64,000 nucleotides of DNA, taken from Malus domestica (lineage: Eukaryota > Streptophyta > Magnoliopsida > Rosales > Rosaceae). The position numbers and the translations under genes are program-made. Location of the stretch: contig NC_091671.1 in NCBI RefSeq assembly GCF_042453785.1, positions 37,525,001 through 37,589,000 of the forward strand, given 5' to 3'. Positions within the stretch are counted from its first letter, which is position 1. Each line of letters begins with the position of its first letter. Shown piece after piece: positions 36,601-49,917 of this stretch. The notes beneath the pieces are model-generated. The model was not told the origin of the DNA and did not search any database. It saw nothing but the letters and a program-made list of their open reading frames with translations.

Positions 36601-39600
36601 TACGATAAAAACTAATTTAAACTTTACTTAAATTGCTTGACATGAATATCCAATTTGGCATACTAATCCATATAATTTTTGTACATACCTGATCAAAATC
36701 ATTGACAGCTTTAACCAATACAGAAGAATAAACTTTCTGAGGCTTTTTTCCAACTATCACTTCTTTCTCCTCAACGTAAGCAACGCGGAGAGATGGGTGT
36801 CTTCAAGAAGAAAGTTCTAGAGTCATATGACTTCAAAAATTTTACTTTAAAAGTTCCGTACATCTGCAATAATTTTTTTCTTTCCCGGGTATAAGATTAC
36901 CTTTTCATCAAGTCAATAATGTCTTGTGCATGTGGATCTCCAGAAGCTTTTTGTGATCCAAACAATTGACAAGTAAGTACATATGTGAATTTCATGTCTG
37001 CTAATGCATCTAGCTGAGCAGATAACTCGCGATTTCTACTTTCAACGGCGTCATAACCTTCAAGAATATCTGGAAGAAGAGAATAGGCCAGATGGCATAC
37101 AAATGCTTACTGAAATCGTCTAATAAAAAACTACAATGAGATTTGCATCAGAGATTCAGAATACAAACCTTCTTCTTCAGCCACGTCGAGGAATGCTTGT
37201 AATTTTAAGGCTTCTCTATAGTACATCATTCCTCGAACTGTTACAACCATATACATCAAAAAGGAGGTTATTAAAATGATCAACTGATCTGCTGGATTTA
37301 GATTATGTCAGATCTTATATTCACCTGTTCTGCTTAGCGTTTGGCCCCGGTAGGAAGCCCAATTCCTAAGCTCTTCCTCCTTGCTTTCCTCTTTCAGTCC
37401 ATCCAAGTTTTCACAACCCATGCGCTCCAAGAAGTTTTTCCACTCATCTGAGAAATATGAGAGCCAGTTGTTCAGAGATGAACCTAACCGGATAGCCTAC
37501 AACGTAATGAATATATTCACTATCTCAGTACCTGGAAATATCTTTTGCATGTAAAAGATGATGGAGACCTCTTGTTGGCTCGAATGAAGCTCCTTCATTG
37601 AAAAATTAATATCCTCCATGAAGTGTGGTGTCATAACACTATCAACAGAAAGTTGGTCAGATACAAATGATGGGATTGCAGTTGCTTTTATGTATAAAAA
37701 TCAGTTTCTTCATAACTAGAAAATTTACGAGTTTCCAGTCGAATCCAACTGTTTGTTAATGTGAAATGTCACCATCAAGATGTTCCTATGATGATCTAAA
37801 TACATGGCAGAATGAAAGAAAAAAATGCATAGAAAAACCTGCAAGAAAATAATACTTAAGAGGAGAAAACAGACCAGAAAGGCAGCATATTGCGGACTTT
37901 GGGTGCGCCGGGCATGTTCATAAAGAGAGAAGTGGCAAAGAATGATATGCGTCTTCGAGCCTCTAAGTTAGTTGGAATGTCCAATGCTGTATCTTTGACA
38001 GTAAGCAACAGATGGAAACGCTTGATCTGCACTTGAAACAGTTGGTTAAACTAATGAAACTGAAGAAGGAAAATCGTAAGCAAAACATCAACCAAGATGA
38101 GAAGGAGGTAAGGAATATCACCTGCTCAATGAGAGAAGCACTGTCGTCTGGCAAAGGGAAATGGATGGAGTTCTTGTCATCAGCAGATCCAAATAATTCT
38201 GGTTCAATAGTTCTAGTAAAATCAGCAAAGTCCATGTCGATTTGTTGGAATGAATTCAGCAAATCCAGTATCCTGCATGATTACATGAATATCTGTAAAG
38301 TGCACAAAATGAATTGGATCTTCAAAATGAAACAAAGTTTTATACGCCAAACCTGGAGCCATTAGTCATCATATCGTTGGTTACAAGTTCAAATATATCT
38401 TGAAGAATCTTCACAACTTTACTGTGATGCTCTTCGTTTCCCTCAACCTTAAAAGATTTCAGATCAAAGATTAGAATGACTTAAACTCACGGTTTTTAAA
38501 TGTGATCGGCAATGGTTTAATGGCTTTGCAGGAATTGGAATAACCACCAGAAGTTCAATCAACTCGATACATTTGGCGAGAAGATGTGGAAGTTCAGTCA
38601 TCCGTAAGTCCTCAAGAAGACTTGACCTTGCGATGCTTTCTTCAATTTCAGTCAGCACGGCGGATACAATACTGATAAAAATTCAGAAAAACGATATAAA
38701 TTATAAGTGGGAATTGGAACGCTCACGAATCTCTATTATGTTTTCTTTCAAGAGGTTAAAAAAGGAGAGAAAACACACTGCCACAAGCGTGCACATACAC
38801 ACGCACTCATAAACATAGATTTCAGATGATGTCTCTACCTTTTTTCAAGACGACCAACAACGAGGATTTCGAGGATGTACTTCAAGGATTCGTAGCACTC
38901 CTTCACAGCACAGTACATGTACTCGTCTTTTTTTATTTTTCTGATAAGAATCTCATCCTTCCCGACAAAATCCTTTGCGATACTGAGCGCTGTTGAAAAC
39001 TATTATGTACAGGAGAGATGTTTATAAGTGAACCAAAATAGTAAAGAAAGATACGATGATACGATTAAAGGTTTTGAATGTAGAAGATACCTTATTCGCA
39101 AGAAGAAAAACAGGCCAACGAACAATGCCAGAAAATAATTCTGATGACATAGGCATACTCATCAAATCCAACTCCCTATTTTAGAAAATAAACTTGTAAG
39201 GCACTTTCTGTTAAGCTTTGCTGAAAAACACGTCTGTGCCAAGTTAAATCACCTGTTGTTTATCAAGTCCTCCGTTCGAAAGCTATTGATAATTTGGTTC
39301 CAAACTAAAACAAACTTAGCAAGACCATTGTTTTCAGTCTTTGAGACCTGAGAATACGAGATTGAGTTAGCAAGAGATTTTTCAAGAAATTTGATCGATA
39401 GAACAATTAAAACCTCGTACCTTTTTGAATTTATTGTGAAAGAAACCGTTTTTTCTCTTTTGATCATTTCTTGATGAGGGTGGGATAAGGGAAACATTGA
39501 ATGCAGAAGGCAAAGTGTGAAACCGACTTCTCAACATCCCCAACGTCCGAATCTGTAGTACAGCAGAGGAGTAAGATAGGTACCAAAATGTTTTCGGAGG

Positions 39601-42600
39601 GAAAAAAAAAATAAAAAAATAGAGCTCACCTCACCAAGGTGGTGCAATATGCCATAGACTCCACCAAAGATTGTGCAGTAAACAGAATACCATATCTGAG
39701 TGTCCATAAAATACACCTTATAAGAAGAAAACAGAAATAATCGCACGTGAGTTTCCGGTATATCAGCATCAATGGGCATATCGTTATGATGCTAATGAAC
39801 TGCCAACCTATTAAATTGCACTTGTATCATCTGAAAAGACAGAAGATTGAACATCAAACGGAACTACTTTAAATACTTTGAACAAAACTCACAACTACTA
39901 TTGGAGCCCATATAGCAACAATTACACCGGCATTATTCTGAACTGCAATAGAACAAATTCTTTAGTATAATCGAAAATCTTCAACTCCCTATACTCACGA
40001 TGTAAAAAAATATGGTATTTACCTGTTGGAAAAAGCTCGTGCCACTCATAATGTTTCACACTAAGTTTAATGATCTTTTTCGTTGGTTTTATGAGCGGTT
40101 TTATCTGCATTGTTCCATAGGCCATTGCAAGCAAATAAACGTTCAGAAAATTACGTACAAAAACACATCGTAAAAAAGTATCTAAAACTCAAAGAAGATA
40201 CTTCTGTTTCGAACAGAGAAGGAAACCTCATTTCCTAATGATACATACTGAACTTTGTGAATCCAATTACTAGAACTACCTATATCAAGAGACTGGCATT
40301 AATATTGATACAACCACATTTTCCAGATATTTGACTCTTCGAAACTCATGTTTTTCATATTATTTGGCTATCTTTTGGTAATCATTTCCTTTGAATAAGT
40401 GAATATATTTATCGTCACCTAAACTTTCTTGAAAGATTAATTACTGTCCTTTAGGATAACAGATGCAGTGATAGTAGTACCCACCTCGAAGAAGTAGCTG
40501 AAAGAAAATTTGCTCAGTAGTACTAGCACCCAAAACACTGTATACCTACGTAATAAGAAAGACATCGTATTAGGGCACAATATATAAAAGCAAAGGTACG
40601 TAACAAAAACTTATCATAGGGTTTCGTATATACTTCAATACTGAAAGCTGGCTTTCTTGCATCCCACGACCAATATATAATCCAGGCTGCACGATCAGAA
40701 CAAAATTTTCAATATATATCGACAATGTCCAAAACCAAAATTCAATCTGAGAGTTGCACAAGATAAACCTACCTGTGTCCACCAAGACAAAATAGTGCAT
40801 ATTCGGTAATTTGAGATCTCGATGTATTTGCGAATAGAAGGAACCAAAAAGAGCACCATCTCAACTGCGTTAGTCGTCAAATAAATTGCAACTGCAACCA
40901 TATAGGAGGAGAAACACCACTCCTGAAGCCAGCTTCCATATCGTGCAGGATAACAAGTATATTTTCTTCTAGAATTTCCATAATAAACAGGAAGAACTAT
41001 AGTCCATATCGCTGCAACAACCAGCTTCATAACATGTCTTACTTTTCCAGAGAATTCCATTGTTTGTCTGGCTTTCCATGTAAATACAATGTCGAGCATT
41101 GCTGCAACCCCAACCCTCTATTAGGTTAATAAATTCCCCAAAACGAAAGGGAAAAATAACGAGCACATAAACGACATTCTAATCATTCTACTTAGCCTAT
41201 TGTTCAGTACAGTGATTGTAATAAAAATTATACCTCGTAAGAGTTTAAGAAACGCAGATGTGACAAATATGCTCATGACGTCCTCGAATATAACCTTGTC
41301 AAACAGTTGAAGTGGAGATTCCAATTCATGGCATGCCATAATTATCAATGCCTACAAAGCAAAAGGAAACATTAAGCACACGGGAATCATTGTAAGAAGG
41401 TGCTTGGTAAAGCATTCAGACTACAAAAATGTTCACCTGAAGGGAAAGAATAAAAAAGCTCCACATTCTGTCAAAGCTTCTAAAAATTTGCCAAAACGAA
41501 CGGACTTCTACAAAATTTGTTTTCCCTAACCATTGGGGCTCGCGATCTTCTTCTTTAGTAGTAGCCTGTGACAAAAGAAAACATGTGAGACATGAACAAG
41601 AATGATCAAATTATGGATTTGTTAATTCATTAACTGCAATCCTGAACAAAGAGCAGTGGTATGATTGTGATATAATATACCCCTGCTTCCACTTCCTCTC
41701 CGTCTTCCCTCCTTTCTTCTACAGAACCAGTGGATACTGAAGCCTTCTTAGGTTTGGGTTTCTTTGAAGGTTGTATGCAGAAGAAATCATGGTCTAGACG
41801 CATGGGCCAACCTATTTCGAAACAATCAGGAGACCTGCAAAAGAAGGGCAGATTTACAGCCTCGCAACTCATGATTCTAACTCAGTGGGAGACAAATTTG
41901 GATCAAATGCAGCAATATTAACATATATATACGGAAATAGATAGAAGATCAAGTTCAGTTCTAACCAAAAATACTCATTCAGATCATCATAGTTTCTCCA
42001 CATGGCATGGTCAGTTGTCCCACCTTTGCTTTTCTTGGCTTCCTTCAGTTTCATTAGACCAAAAATGAATAACTACAGAACGGGCTCAACTGAAAAATCA
42101 GGGTGCATTCACAAAGTACCTCGCTTATAACCGTGTATATGGGGGTAACTACATTGTTGAGGAAAGACTCGGGCTGGCCTCCATATGCTGGCATGACTTT
42201 CTCCCATGTTGTCAAGCTAACAGCACCAGTTAGTGTACCATGTAACTCATACGCCATCTTCAAGAAAACCAGAAAATAATAAGTGACAGTTATACTACGG
42301 AAAAGAATTCATCAAGTGAAATAAATGTCAAGACTCGGGATGTATTTGAATGGGAAATAAGAACATGAAATTAGATTCAGTCATATGGAGCTACTAAATC
42401 GCAAGAGACTGTAAACTTACATGGTGAAAAATATAACATAGACACTCTGGCATGAATCGGAGATTTGCAGCCTCCCCCCAGATAAGAAGGTAAAGCGCTA
42501 GATATAAAAGTTTATACTGTTGTGCTTCTTGTTTCACATAAGGCAACCTACACGCGTAAACAATGTAACTTATAGTAAGGAGTAATGTACACAAGTTTAA

Positions 42601-45148
42601 AAACTTCAAATTGGTGAAACAGAAGCAATCACAAAAGAGCAGGAAATTTCAGTTTGTCTTTTGAAGTAGGTGGAAAGCAGATAATTTAATCTTACCGGAT
42701 GTTGCTTTTCCTACCAAAAAATTTGCACCAGTTTGTATAATTTTTAAAAAATTTGCGCATTAACTCATCCACTGCACCATCTTCTAACTGGTATCATACG
42801 AATAAGAATAGCACAAAATGTGAAAAAAAAAAAAAACAGAAGAAATGTAGTGTTAAACCAAAACGAATAAACTCTGACGACAGAAGAACCTTTGAGACAG
42901 ATGCCTGCTTATGAGTTTTTCGTATGTGAATGTTAGCAAGGAGTAGAAGTAGATGTTCCCTCTGATTGGTGACATTTCCCTCCTGACATAACATATCATA
43001 TGAATCAAATTTATGAAAGTAAGATTCACAGAACAGAGAAAACTATGTCGTGCATGCCTAACTGGCCAAGTACTAGTTCAGACGTTACATCGCACCATAC
43101 AACTTATTATAGAAGGGGGTAAGCCCGCCTGGTAGTGGGGAGAAAATTAAATTGAAACTATGGAAGAGATTACCTGAAATCCAAAGCAGTACTGAAGAAA
43201 ATCAAACATATCAATGAAATCCCCATGTTTCTGAAAATCATTGGCCGAAGGTATACCACGAATATTGCGAATAGCAGCTAGTGCGGCCTTAATCTGTATC
43301 ATTTCGTTAGATTATTAGCATTCTCGACCAAATTTACAATTTCATAGGACCTGCACTATCATATACTGATATGACCACCTGGATCATTCTACATAAGTAA
43401 AAGTTCCGGAAAAGAAAAAGAACTTTTATCTAACATACAAAATCATACCTCAGGTAGTTTCATAATTGCTTGCTGAATACCTCCATGATCGAGTGGTAGA
43501 ATATTATATGGCACGAAGAGATCATTAGATTTGTTCTGGATGCCACCTCTATTAGCAAGTGCCTACGGGATATATATAAATCAAACGGAACATAAGACAA
43601 ACGCATTTCTGGTATAAAGAAAAGAACAAAAGCATCACTTTTATCATCATATAAAATGTACTGACAAGAAGAATACATAAAAACAAAATCGAAACAGAAA
43701 AGGGAAAATACCTGAGGGTTTGTATTTGAAACTGTCTTTAGAACTTCAAACAAAACAGAGCCGATTCTACGTGCATTTATCAACTTCTCTCTGTGTCTGA
43801 TTCAGATCAATTGCCACAAATGAATTGTGCTTAGCAGACAAGTCTATTCAATACTTTCAGTGTATTAGAAACCAAGTTGAATATCCTGAAACATACATAT
43901 GGATGTATTTACCTATTCTCCAAATGAAACGCTCTATCATTTTTAATGATGTACTCTTTGTAATCATGATAGACACGTCTCAGCTCACGTATATCGCTCT
44001 TTTCCTTTCGTTTTGTTATTGTAGTTTCTTCATCCTGTAAACCATAAAAAACCAGAAAAAATGTCAAAATTGGGAAAGATTATATTCCACCCCAGAAGAA
44101 ATCAACTTTTTTTGCTTCCACAAATACTGCTAGAATCAAAGAGTTAACATACACAGGAAAAACACGGTATATACTTCCAACTGAAACACAGAAACGCCAG
44201 AGAAGGGAACTATCTTCGACCTAATCCTACTCCATACATGAAAGTTATGCAATTTCCCCGTTATCAGCTGCATATTTTTGTATACTATACTTTGATGTGT
44301 ATAACTACCTGTTCAAGTCGCTGGAGAAGGGAAGTTTTGAATTGTCGAACACCCCGACCAGTGGAATTGCGGTCCATGTTATGTGCTATTTCAAAGGCAT
44401 GAAAGCGGCCTGCTCCATAAAAATCACTCAGACAACGCTATTGGTTCGTGAATCAATTTTAACTCACAACGAAACCACTTATAACATCAAATTCTGCTAT
44501 CTTTGAGAAAAGATTTAAACATATCTTCCAAAAGCAAATTCAAATTCAAGGAAAAGAAGAAGGAAAGCATTTTTCATTCAAAATAATCTCAAACCTCATT
44601 ACATCAACCATTTTTCGTATCATCTATCGAAATTCCAACTTACTAATCGATTTACCCCTCTAAAATTCTAAATTGAGGTGAACAGGTTGAATTTCTGCAA
44701 CCTTAAGTATAAATATTTGAGAGCCAAAAAGAACAAAAATTACAACTCAACTTCATGTTACAAAACTATTATCAGTTTTCTTATGTCGATTCGATTACTT
44801 GCTAATCAAGAAAAGCTCCAAATTTATCAAAAAATCTCTCACCCCTTTGTAATTGACACCTTGTAAAACAAAACCATTTCAGCAACATAACAAAAAGAAA
44901 AAAAAAACAAAACTTAACAACTCACACAGATAAGCAATACGGGGCTCCTCGGTTTCGATCAAATTTGCAACACGCAGAAACCTCTGGATTTCAGAAGCCA
45001 GAGTAGCAGGCAATCTCTCGCTCTCAAAGGGTTCGGGAACATGATTGTGATAACTTGTAGAGCCCATAGTAATGGCCCGTGTAACGGGCCTTTGCGGCTC
45101 TTCCAGGTCGCCTTCATAGATAGGCTCTGCAACCACAATCTCAGACAT
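33642..45148 (-). CDS. CALS8: Callose synthase (1,3-beta-glucan synthase), CALS8/GSL4-like
   Basis: Plasma-membrane enzyme that makes callose from UDP-glucose. I could place 41 coding exons whose lengths sum to 5,859 nt (1,952 residues), near the roughly 1,950 typical of the family. Selected exons (minus): 45148-44926, 44409-44309, 44034-43913, 43796-43712, 43562-43449, 43293-43174, 42547-42421, 42257-42120, 41834-41681, 41101-40773, 39716-39630, 38999-38839, 38272-38122, 37447-37325, 37069-36901, 36046-35963, 35844-35732, 35652-35423, 35331-34483, 34135-33950, 33872-33642. The FKS1-type N-terminal domain is visible ([19 protein letters not shown]), then a multi-pass membrane block ([19 protein letters not shown]). 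The glucan synthase domain follows ([39 protein letters not shown]) and a C-terminal membrane block. No stops in the exons. The CALS8 name rests on synteny with At3g14570 and resemblance, not on a tree. Confidence 0.9.
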
Positions 45149-45210
45149 TGCTGGGAGCTCAAGAGGAATGGTGGGATTGTGAACAAGGGAGAATCTGACA
45201 CGGGTTCATA

Positions 45211-45220
45211 GTATATAAGT
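45211..45220 (-). promoter_or_regulatory. Possible TATA box of the callose synthase gene
   Basis: ACTTATATAC on the minus strand, about 65 bases upstream of the start codon; this would leave only a short 5' UTR, so the call is weak. Confidence 0.3.
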
Positions 45221-45249
45221 GGGATCTTCTCCATGAGTTGTTTGCTTAA

Positions 45250-45780
45250 TGTGGTCAGATTTGGCTAGTGAGAAGTGCTTTTTGCTTTATACAATGTGAT
45301 TTGCAAAGAGGATTTGCTATCTTTTTGCTTTTGCTTTTGGAGCTGTGTTTTACTTTCTCTTTTGAGAGAGGGAACTACATGAATTTCTTCGTTTGAAAGT
45401 GTGTCATGAGCAGTTTCCTTCACTTTATAGTTTATGGGTAAAGAGCCAATGGGGTTGTGAAATGATTGCGCGTTTCTCCCACGAGTGAATGAATCCAAGC
45501 CCAATTCGTATATTCTTGTATATTATACATTACGTACATATATTAAAAAAACCTTCTACATTAGAGAAAAATGAAAAATATATTGAATGTTTATATAGAT
45601 AAATACTAAAATTTTACATAATAGCCAAGGTGTGATGGAGATGGCACTCATTGTCTTAGGCAATAATTGCCTTATTCGCCCAATTGACGGGTAATTATTG
45701 TCTTAGTGGGGTGAACTTGCTTTCATGACAGATCGAATGGGTGAGAAGTGAGAAGAGGAAAAGAGAACGTAAATTTAAGT
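45250..45780. other. Callose synthase upstream region
   Basis: No gene is seen. 45640-45712 contains a palindromic 'gtcttaggcaataattgcc...ggtaattattgtcttag' that may be the relic of a MITE. Confidence 0.4.
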
Positions 45781-45781
45781 T

Positions 45782-46018
45782 TATTTGATGGGACTTGGAT
45801 TCTCTGCCCTCCCAATTCGGTGCCCTCCCCGTGCCCTTCTGTTTGTGTGGTCACGGTTAAACCACGTCAATATTTTATATTACTATTTTTTTTTGTCTTA
45901 TTATTTTTATAAAAAACAATATAAAATGTTAGCATGGATTAACCGTGACCACATAAAACAGGAGGGCACGGGAAGGGCACCGAAATGGGAGGGCAGAGAA
46001 TCCAAGTCCTATTTGATG
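45782..46018. mobile_element. Mutator-type MITE, 219 bp, 9-bp TSD
   Basis: The element runs 45791-46009. Its two ends are a perfect inverted repeat of 23 bases starting GGACTTGGATTCTCTGCCC, with near-perfect complementarity extending to about 95 bases per arm. The 9-bp direct repeat TATTTGATG at 45782-45790 and 46010-46018 is the length expected of Mutator-like elements. No coding capacity, so it would need a transposase in trans. Confidence 0.85.
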
Positions 46019-46019
46019 A

Positions 46020-46700
46020 GGGTCTATTTGAAAGAATAAATGATTGAGGAGTGAGAATTCTAAACTTTTGTTAGGTAGGAAGATATAAAAGTTGGATGCG
46101 ACTAGCTCCCTAATTTTGTTTCAGAAAGTTTCCAATGACACACGTACTATATACTGTCATGTCTAGTAGTTTAGTAATCATGATTGAAAGGGTTTTCTAC
46201 ATCTCAAATTTGGATCGAGATGAGCCAATTGACTTTTCCTACTACGTATAACATTAGCAAATGTTCAAGTGTTGTGTTTTTAACAGGGTGTATTGACCAT
46301 CGGATTGGATGAATTGAAAAATATTAAAAGACAAAAATCAACAAGGATGTGTGAGAAGTAAAAAATGATGTGTGGATAGCTCACTCCTTTTAATATTAAG
46401 AGTAATACAAACGTAATTAGTTTAGCCAAATTAATTAGAGTAGTATGTTGTATTTTATGCACTAAAATCTAAATCCCCCTCCTTATAATTTAAAAAGGAG
46501 AATCTACCACACTATGTAAAGAGTTTTACCATTATTTTCATCCACAATTTGAATATACATACAAAGCATACAAAGACCCAATAATATATACGTACCCACT
46601 AAAAAAATATGGGATTTACTTCAACTACTATAAGTATGTGCATATTTTCAACTGTAGCATTCCATTATGGTTAGCTAATATAATATGGTCTTAAATCGGA
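46020..46700. other. Intergenic AT-rich DNA
   Basis: No feature I can support. Confidence 0.4.
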
Positions 46701-46704
46701 GAAA

Positions 46705-46868
46705 TTTTTCATTGTAACGGGAACATGAGTGACACACCACGTGTTTTTATATAAGTGGTGGGAAATTGTATTTTTTAAGTTATTAACTTTTTAGCACACA
46801 TATTCTACCATTGGTATAATGACACGTGGTGCAACATCCCGTATTCCAGTCATATTGAAAAATCTCTC
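46705..46868. mobile_element. Dispersed MITE-like repeat, copy 2
   Basis: Imperfect inverted ends: 'acgggaacat...caccacgtg' against the complement of 'cacgtggtgcaacatcccgt'. The interior matches 11285-11440 over most of its length. Each arm carries a CACGTG core. No firm target duplication. Confidence 0.6.
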
Positions 46869-46869
46869 C

Positions 46870-47890
46870 TCAAATCGGTCTTCTAGCGTTAGAGTTGTCT
46901 GTGACCTTTTATGGGCTCTATGCAAATTTAATTAAAAGGTCCTCCAAATTAAAAATAATAATTGTTTTGACAGGATATACATACATAATTTATCATTCAA
47001 TTTTCAAACTTAATCGAAACTAGTATCTCACTCTTACGAATTGCATAATCTCCAATTACTATGAAATTAAAAATTTAGGACTCATCCATGAAAGAGAGAT
47101 ACGGAAATACGTTTGTATTTATCATATGATTATGATTTTTCTTTTTAATCGAAAACTTTTTTATTAAAATACTTATATTCATATGTAATATACATGAGGA
47201 TGAAATTTTTTGAAGGCTCTCATAAATTAGGGCCTATGCCATTGCACGTTTTGCACACCCAACTCCGCCAGTGTCTAGGGTTACTCATATGCAGTCATCT
47301 CAAGAAGGCTACCATAGTAAGAAAAAGAATCATCTTTAAGGGTAGATTCGTTATTCAATGAAAATCAAGTTCTAAATTACTCTGTTCATTAAGTATCTAT
47401 CAAAAGCAGTACATATTTTTATTTTAAATTGTAAAGTGTGAGTGCTTCGATTTCGTTTACATATTAATTAATATAATATTAATGATGAAAGTCATCAGTC
47501 ATACATCGTTTCTATCTTTAGAATTAGTTGTCTTCCAAGAACAGGAAGGCTGGCAAACAGAAAACAAGACAAAGAAACAACCCATACGCACCTAAAAAGC
47601 TATCAAAAGTTATAGGGTTAAGAAATGCAAAGGCATGAAGTAATGTAGACAACTATGCATGTCAATAATTTGGTCAAAAAGCAAAACTTTAAGAGAGCCA
47701 AGTTTCTACAGACTTTTTCATTGCAATAAGATATCAAAAGACCATCGCTGATGCCTATGGCGGGCATGTTCGTGGTTGGTTGAATCTACACCCGGTTGGC
47801 CATGCCAGTAACACCAAAAGGATTTTTACACTGTTCTTTCTGTGAAACTAATACCAGCAATATTGACACACAAAAAATACTAATAACAGC
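46870..47890. other. Intergenic
   Basis: No gene or repeat I can support. Confidence 0.4.
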
Positions 47891-47899
47891 ACCTACTGA

Positions 47900-49674
47900 A
47901 AATTCTTCTAGAAGTTGGAGTCTCCCAAAGCACTGGACTTACTGAACAGAGCCATTGTATTCCTAGTATCACATCACGGCCTCCCAGAGGAAGAGAGTAA
48001 GGTCTACATCAGTCATATCGCCCGACCCTCATGGGAGTACTCTTACAACTGTTGGAATTTTTTTAGATCGATGGGTCGGAGGCTTCATTCTAACGAAACT
48101 GATACTGTTCCCAACTTTACTATCTGCCCAATCCGTCAAGTGTGGAATTTTCTCACCAAAGACCTCGGTATTAATTAAAGTAGAGTAATCATATTTAAAG
48201 CCACCATTGTTGACTTCCCCCAACTGGGACTGCCAACAACGACAACCTTGGCTCCTAACCTTGCCTCCTTCAACAATCACCCTAATTTTTTGACCAGTCG
48301 AAAATCAATTAAATTATGAGCGCTACCTAAATCAATTAGAATCCTCACAGGTTGATTCCTAACTAGACCATCCACCTCCTTAGTTTGCATTGTTGGATTG
48401 GCATTAGTGTCCTGTCGAAATACTTCAGAGTCCCATGTACCTTCATGTTCCTCTGGGACCTGTCGTTCCTTCCCTAGATTAGCAGCTGGCCTGGGTCATG
48501 AGAGGGGACTGAGTCTTTCAGAAACCCTTGGGTCATTGATCTTCGAGCATATGTGGAGGGGATTCTCTCGACGTTGCTTTAGGAAGTCTCGACAGTCACG
48601 ATAAACGGCTTTCGATCCTTCCAACCCTTCTGCAATGAGGTGTCTTCCTCCACTTCTTCTACTTCGGGTCGAAGCATCTGGTTGAGAGAAGTCTCATGTT
48701 GATCAATGTTTTGATGATTAGCTCGCTCCTCATCAGGGATACCCATGTCGAATGGAGGTGACCTTCCGTGTTGAGGGGCACCCAGATGATGGTTGATGTC
48801 CACAGGGGCAACGAGCTCGCGTGTTTGAGTACGCCTAGTTTCGTGGAGTGTCTCAAAGAGCTTCTCATACTGCTCCTGGAGGACCTCATTCTTCATTGCT
48901 ATCTTGTTGTTCTGAGCTTCTAGCTCATCGACTTTAGCTTGAAGAACAACCTTCTTTCCTTCCTTCTTTCGTTGATTCGCACTAGGTGCAAGAAGGGTGT
49001 CATTCGGTGTGTTGTGGCTTCCTTCGCTCCCTATGTTAGAAATGGATGTCTGGTCAAAAGAGAGTGTACGAATGGTGGAAACCAGCTTGGCAAAGCTGAA
49101 GAGAATGGGAATAAGTGTCGTTCCCACAGACGGCGCCAAATGTTGATGCACAAAATCAATGAGGACTTTGGTACAACAGAAAGTGTTAAGTTTGTGACCT
49201 TCGCTAGATTGATCTGGTCACTAGTGTGGATAAATATGTAAATGATAGAGACAGGGAAGCAAACACAAGATGTACGTGGTTCACCCAGATTGGCTACGTC
49301 CACGGAGTAGAGAAGTTCTCATTAATTGTGAAGAGTTTACACAAGTACATAGGTTCAAGCTCTCCTTTAGTAAGTACTAGTGAATGATTTAGTATAAATG
49401 ACATTAGGAAATATTGTGAGAGAATAATCTCTATTTATAGAGGAGAGTTTCTAGTTTCATTCTGACATTGACACGTGTCGTGTTGTGATTGGCTTCTGAT
49501 GTTGACACGTGTCGCGCTATGATTGGCTTCTGATGTCGACACGTGTCGCGTTGTGATTGGCCTCCTGGTTGGAGGGAAACTCTTCTGGGTCCTTGACGGT
49601 ATACCGTTGACCGGTGCTCAGTAGTTTCGGGATTAGTCAAGTATGGTATAAACACAAGTAATAACCCCAAAACA
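47900..49674 (-). mobile_element. Ty3/gypsy-type retroelement remnant
   Basis: Minus-strand element with, in order, one LTR (49141-49674), a primer-binding-site-like TGGCGCCGTCTGTGGG at about 49121-49136, a gag-like open frame (49151-48579, coiled-coil-like middle with LQAKVDELEAQNNKIAMKNE), and a degenerate retropepsin at about 48390-48290. The protease stretch reads VRILIDLGSAHNLID where active enzymes have the Asp-Ser/Thr-Gly triad, so the central Ser/Thr is Leu, and a stop follows within 15 codons. No reverse transcriptase or integrase and no second LTR are seen. It is a truncated, inactive copy. Confidence 0.65.
49141..49674 (-). repeat. LTR of the gypsy remnant, with G-box repeats
   Basis: Read on the minus strand it starts TGTTTTGGGG and ends CATCAACA (TG...CA). 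It contains three tandem units of about 33 bp at about 49468-49560, each with GACACGTGTC, a palindromic G-box core. A TATA-like CTATAAATAG lies at about 49430-49439. Confidence 0.65.
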
Positions 49675-49917
49675 AAAAATTTAACTCCTAATTGTAGCTA
49701 AGGGCGAGTTTGGGATTATTTTGCTTTTTAAAAAAACTACTTCTGCCTTGCTTTAAGAACAATCAGTTGTAAAATAAAACAGATGAGTATTTAGTTAACT
49801 ATATCATAAATGTTGTGAGTAAGAAAAGCAATGTAAAAGTATTTGGTAAATTATGATGTAAAAGTAAAGTAATATAATTGTATACAAAGACGAAATGGAC
49901 ATAGTATTAGGAGTGAA

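Noticed and set aside
39808..39830. A 23-base exon in callose synthase
   Set aside because: Splice-like ends exist, but the family sequence runs directly from PIVV to VYFMDTQ, and including the piece breaks the frame.
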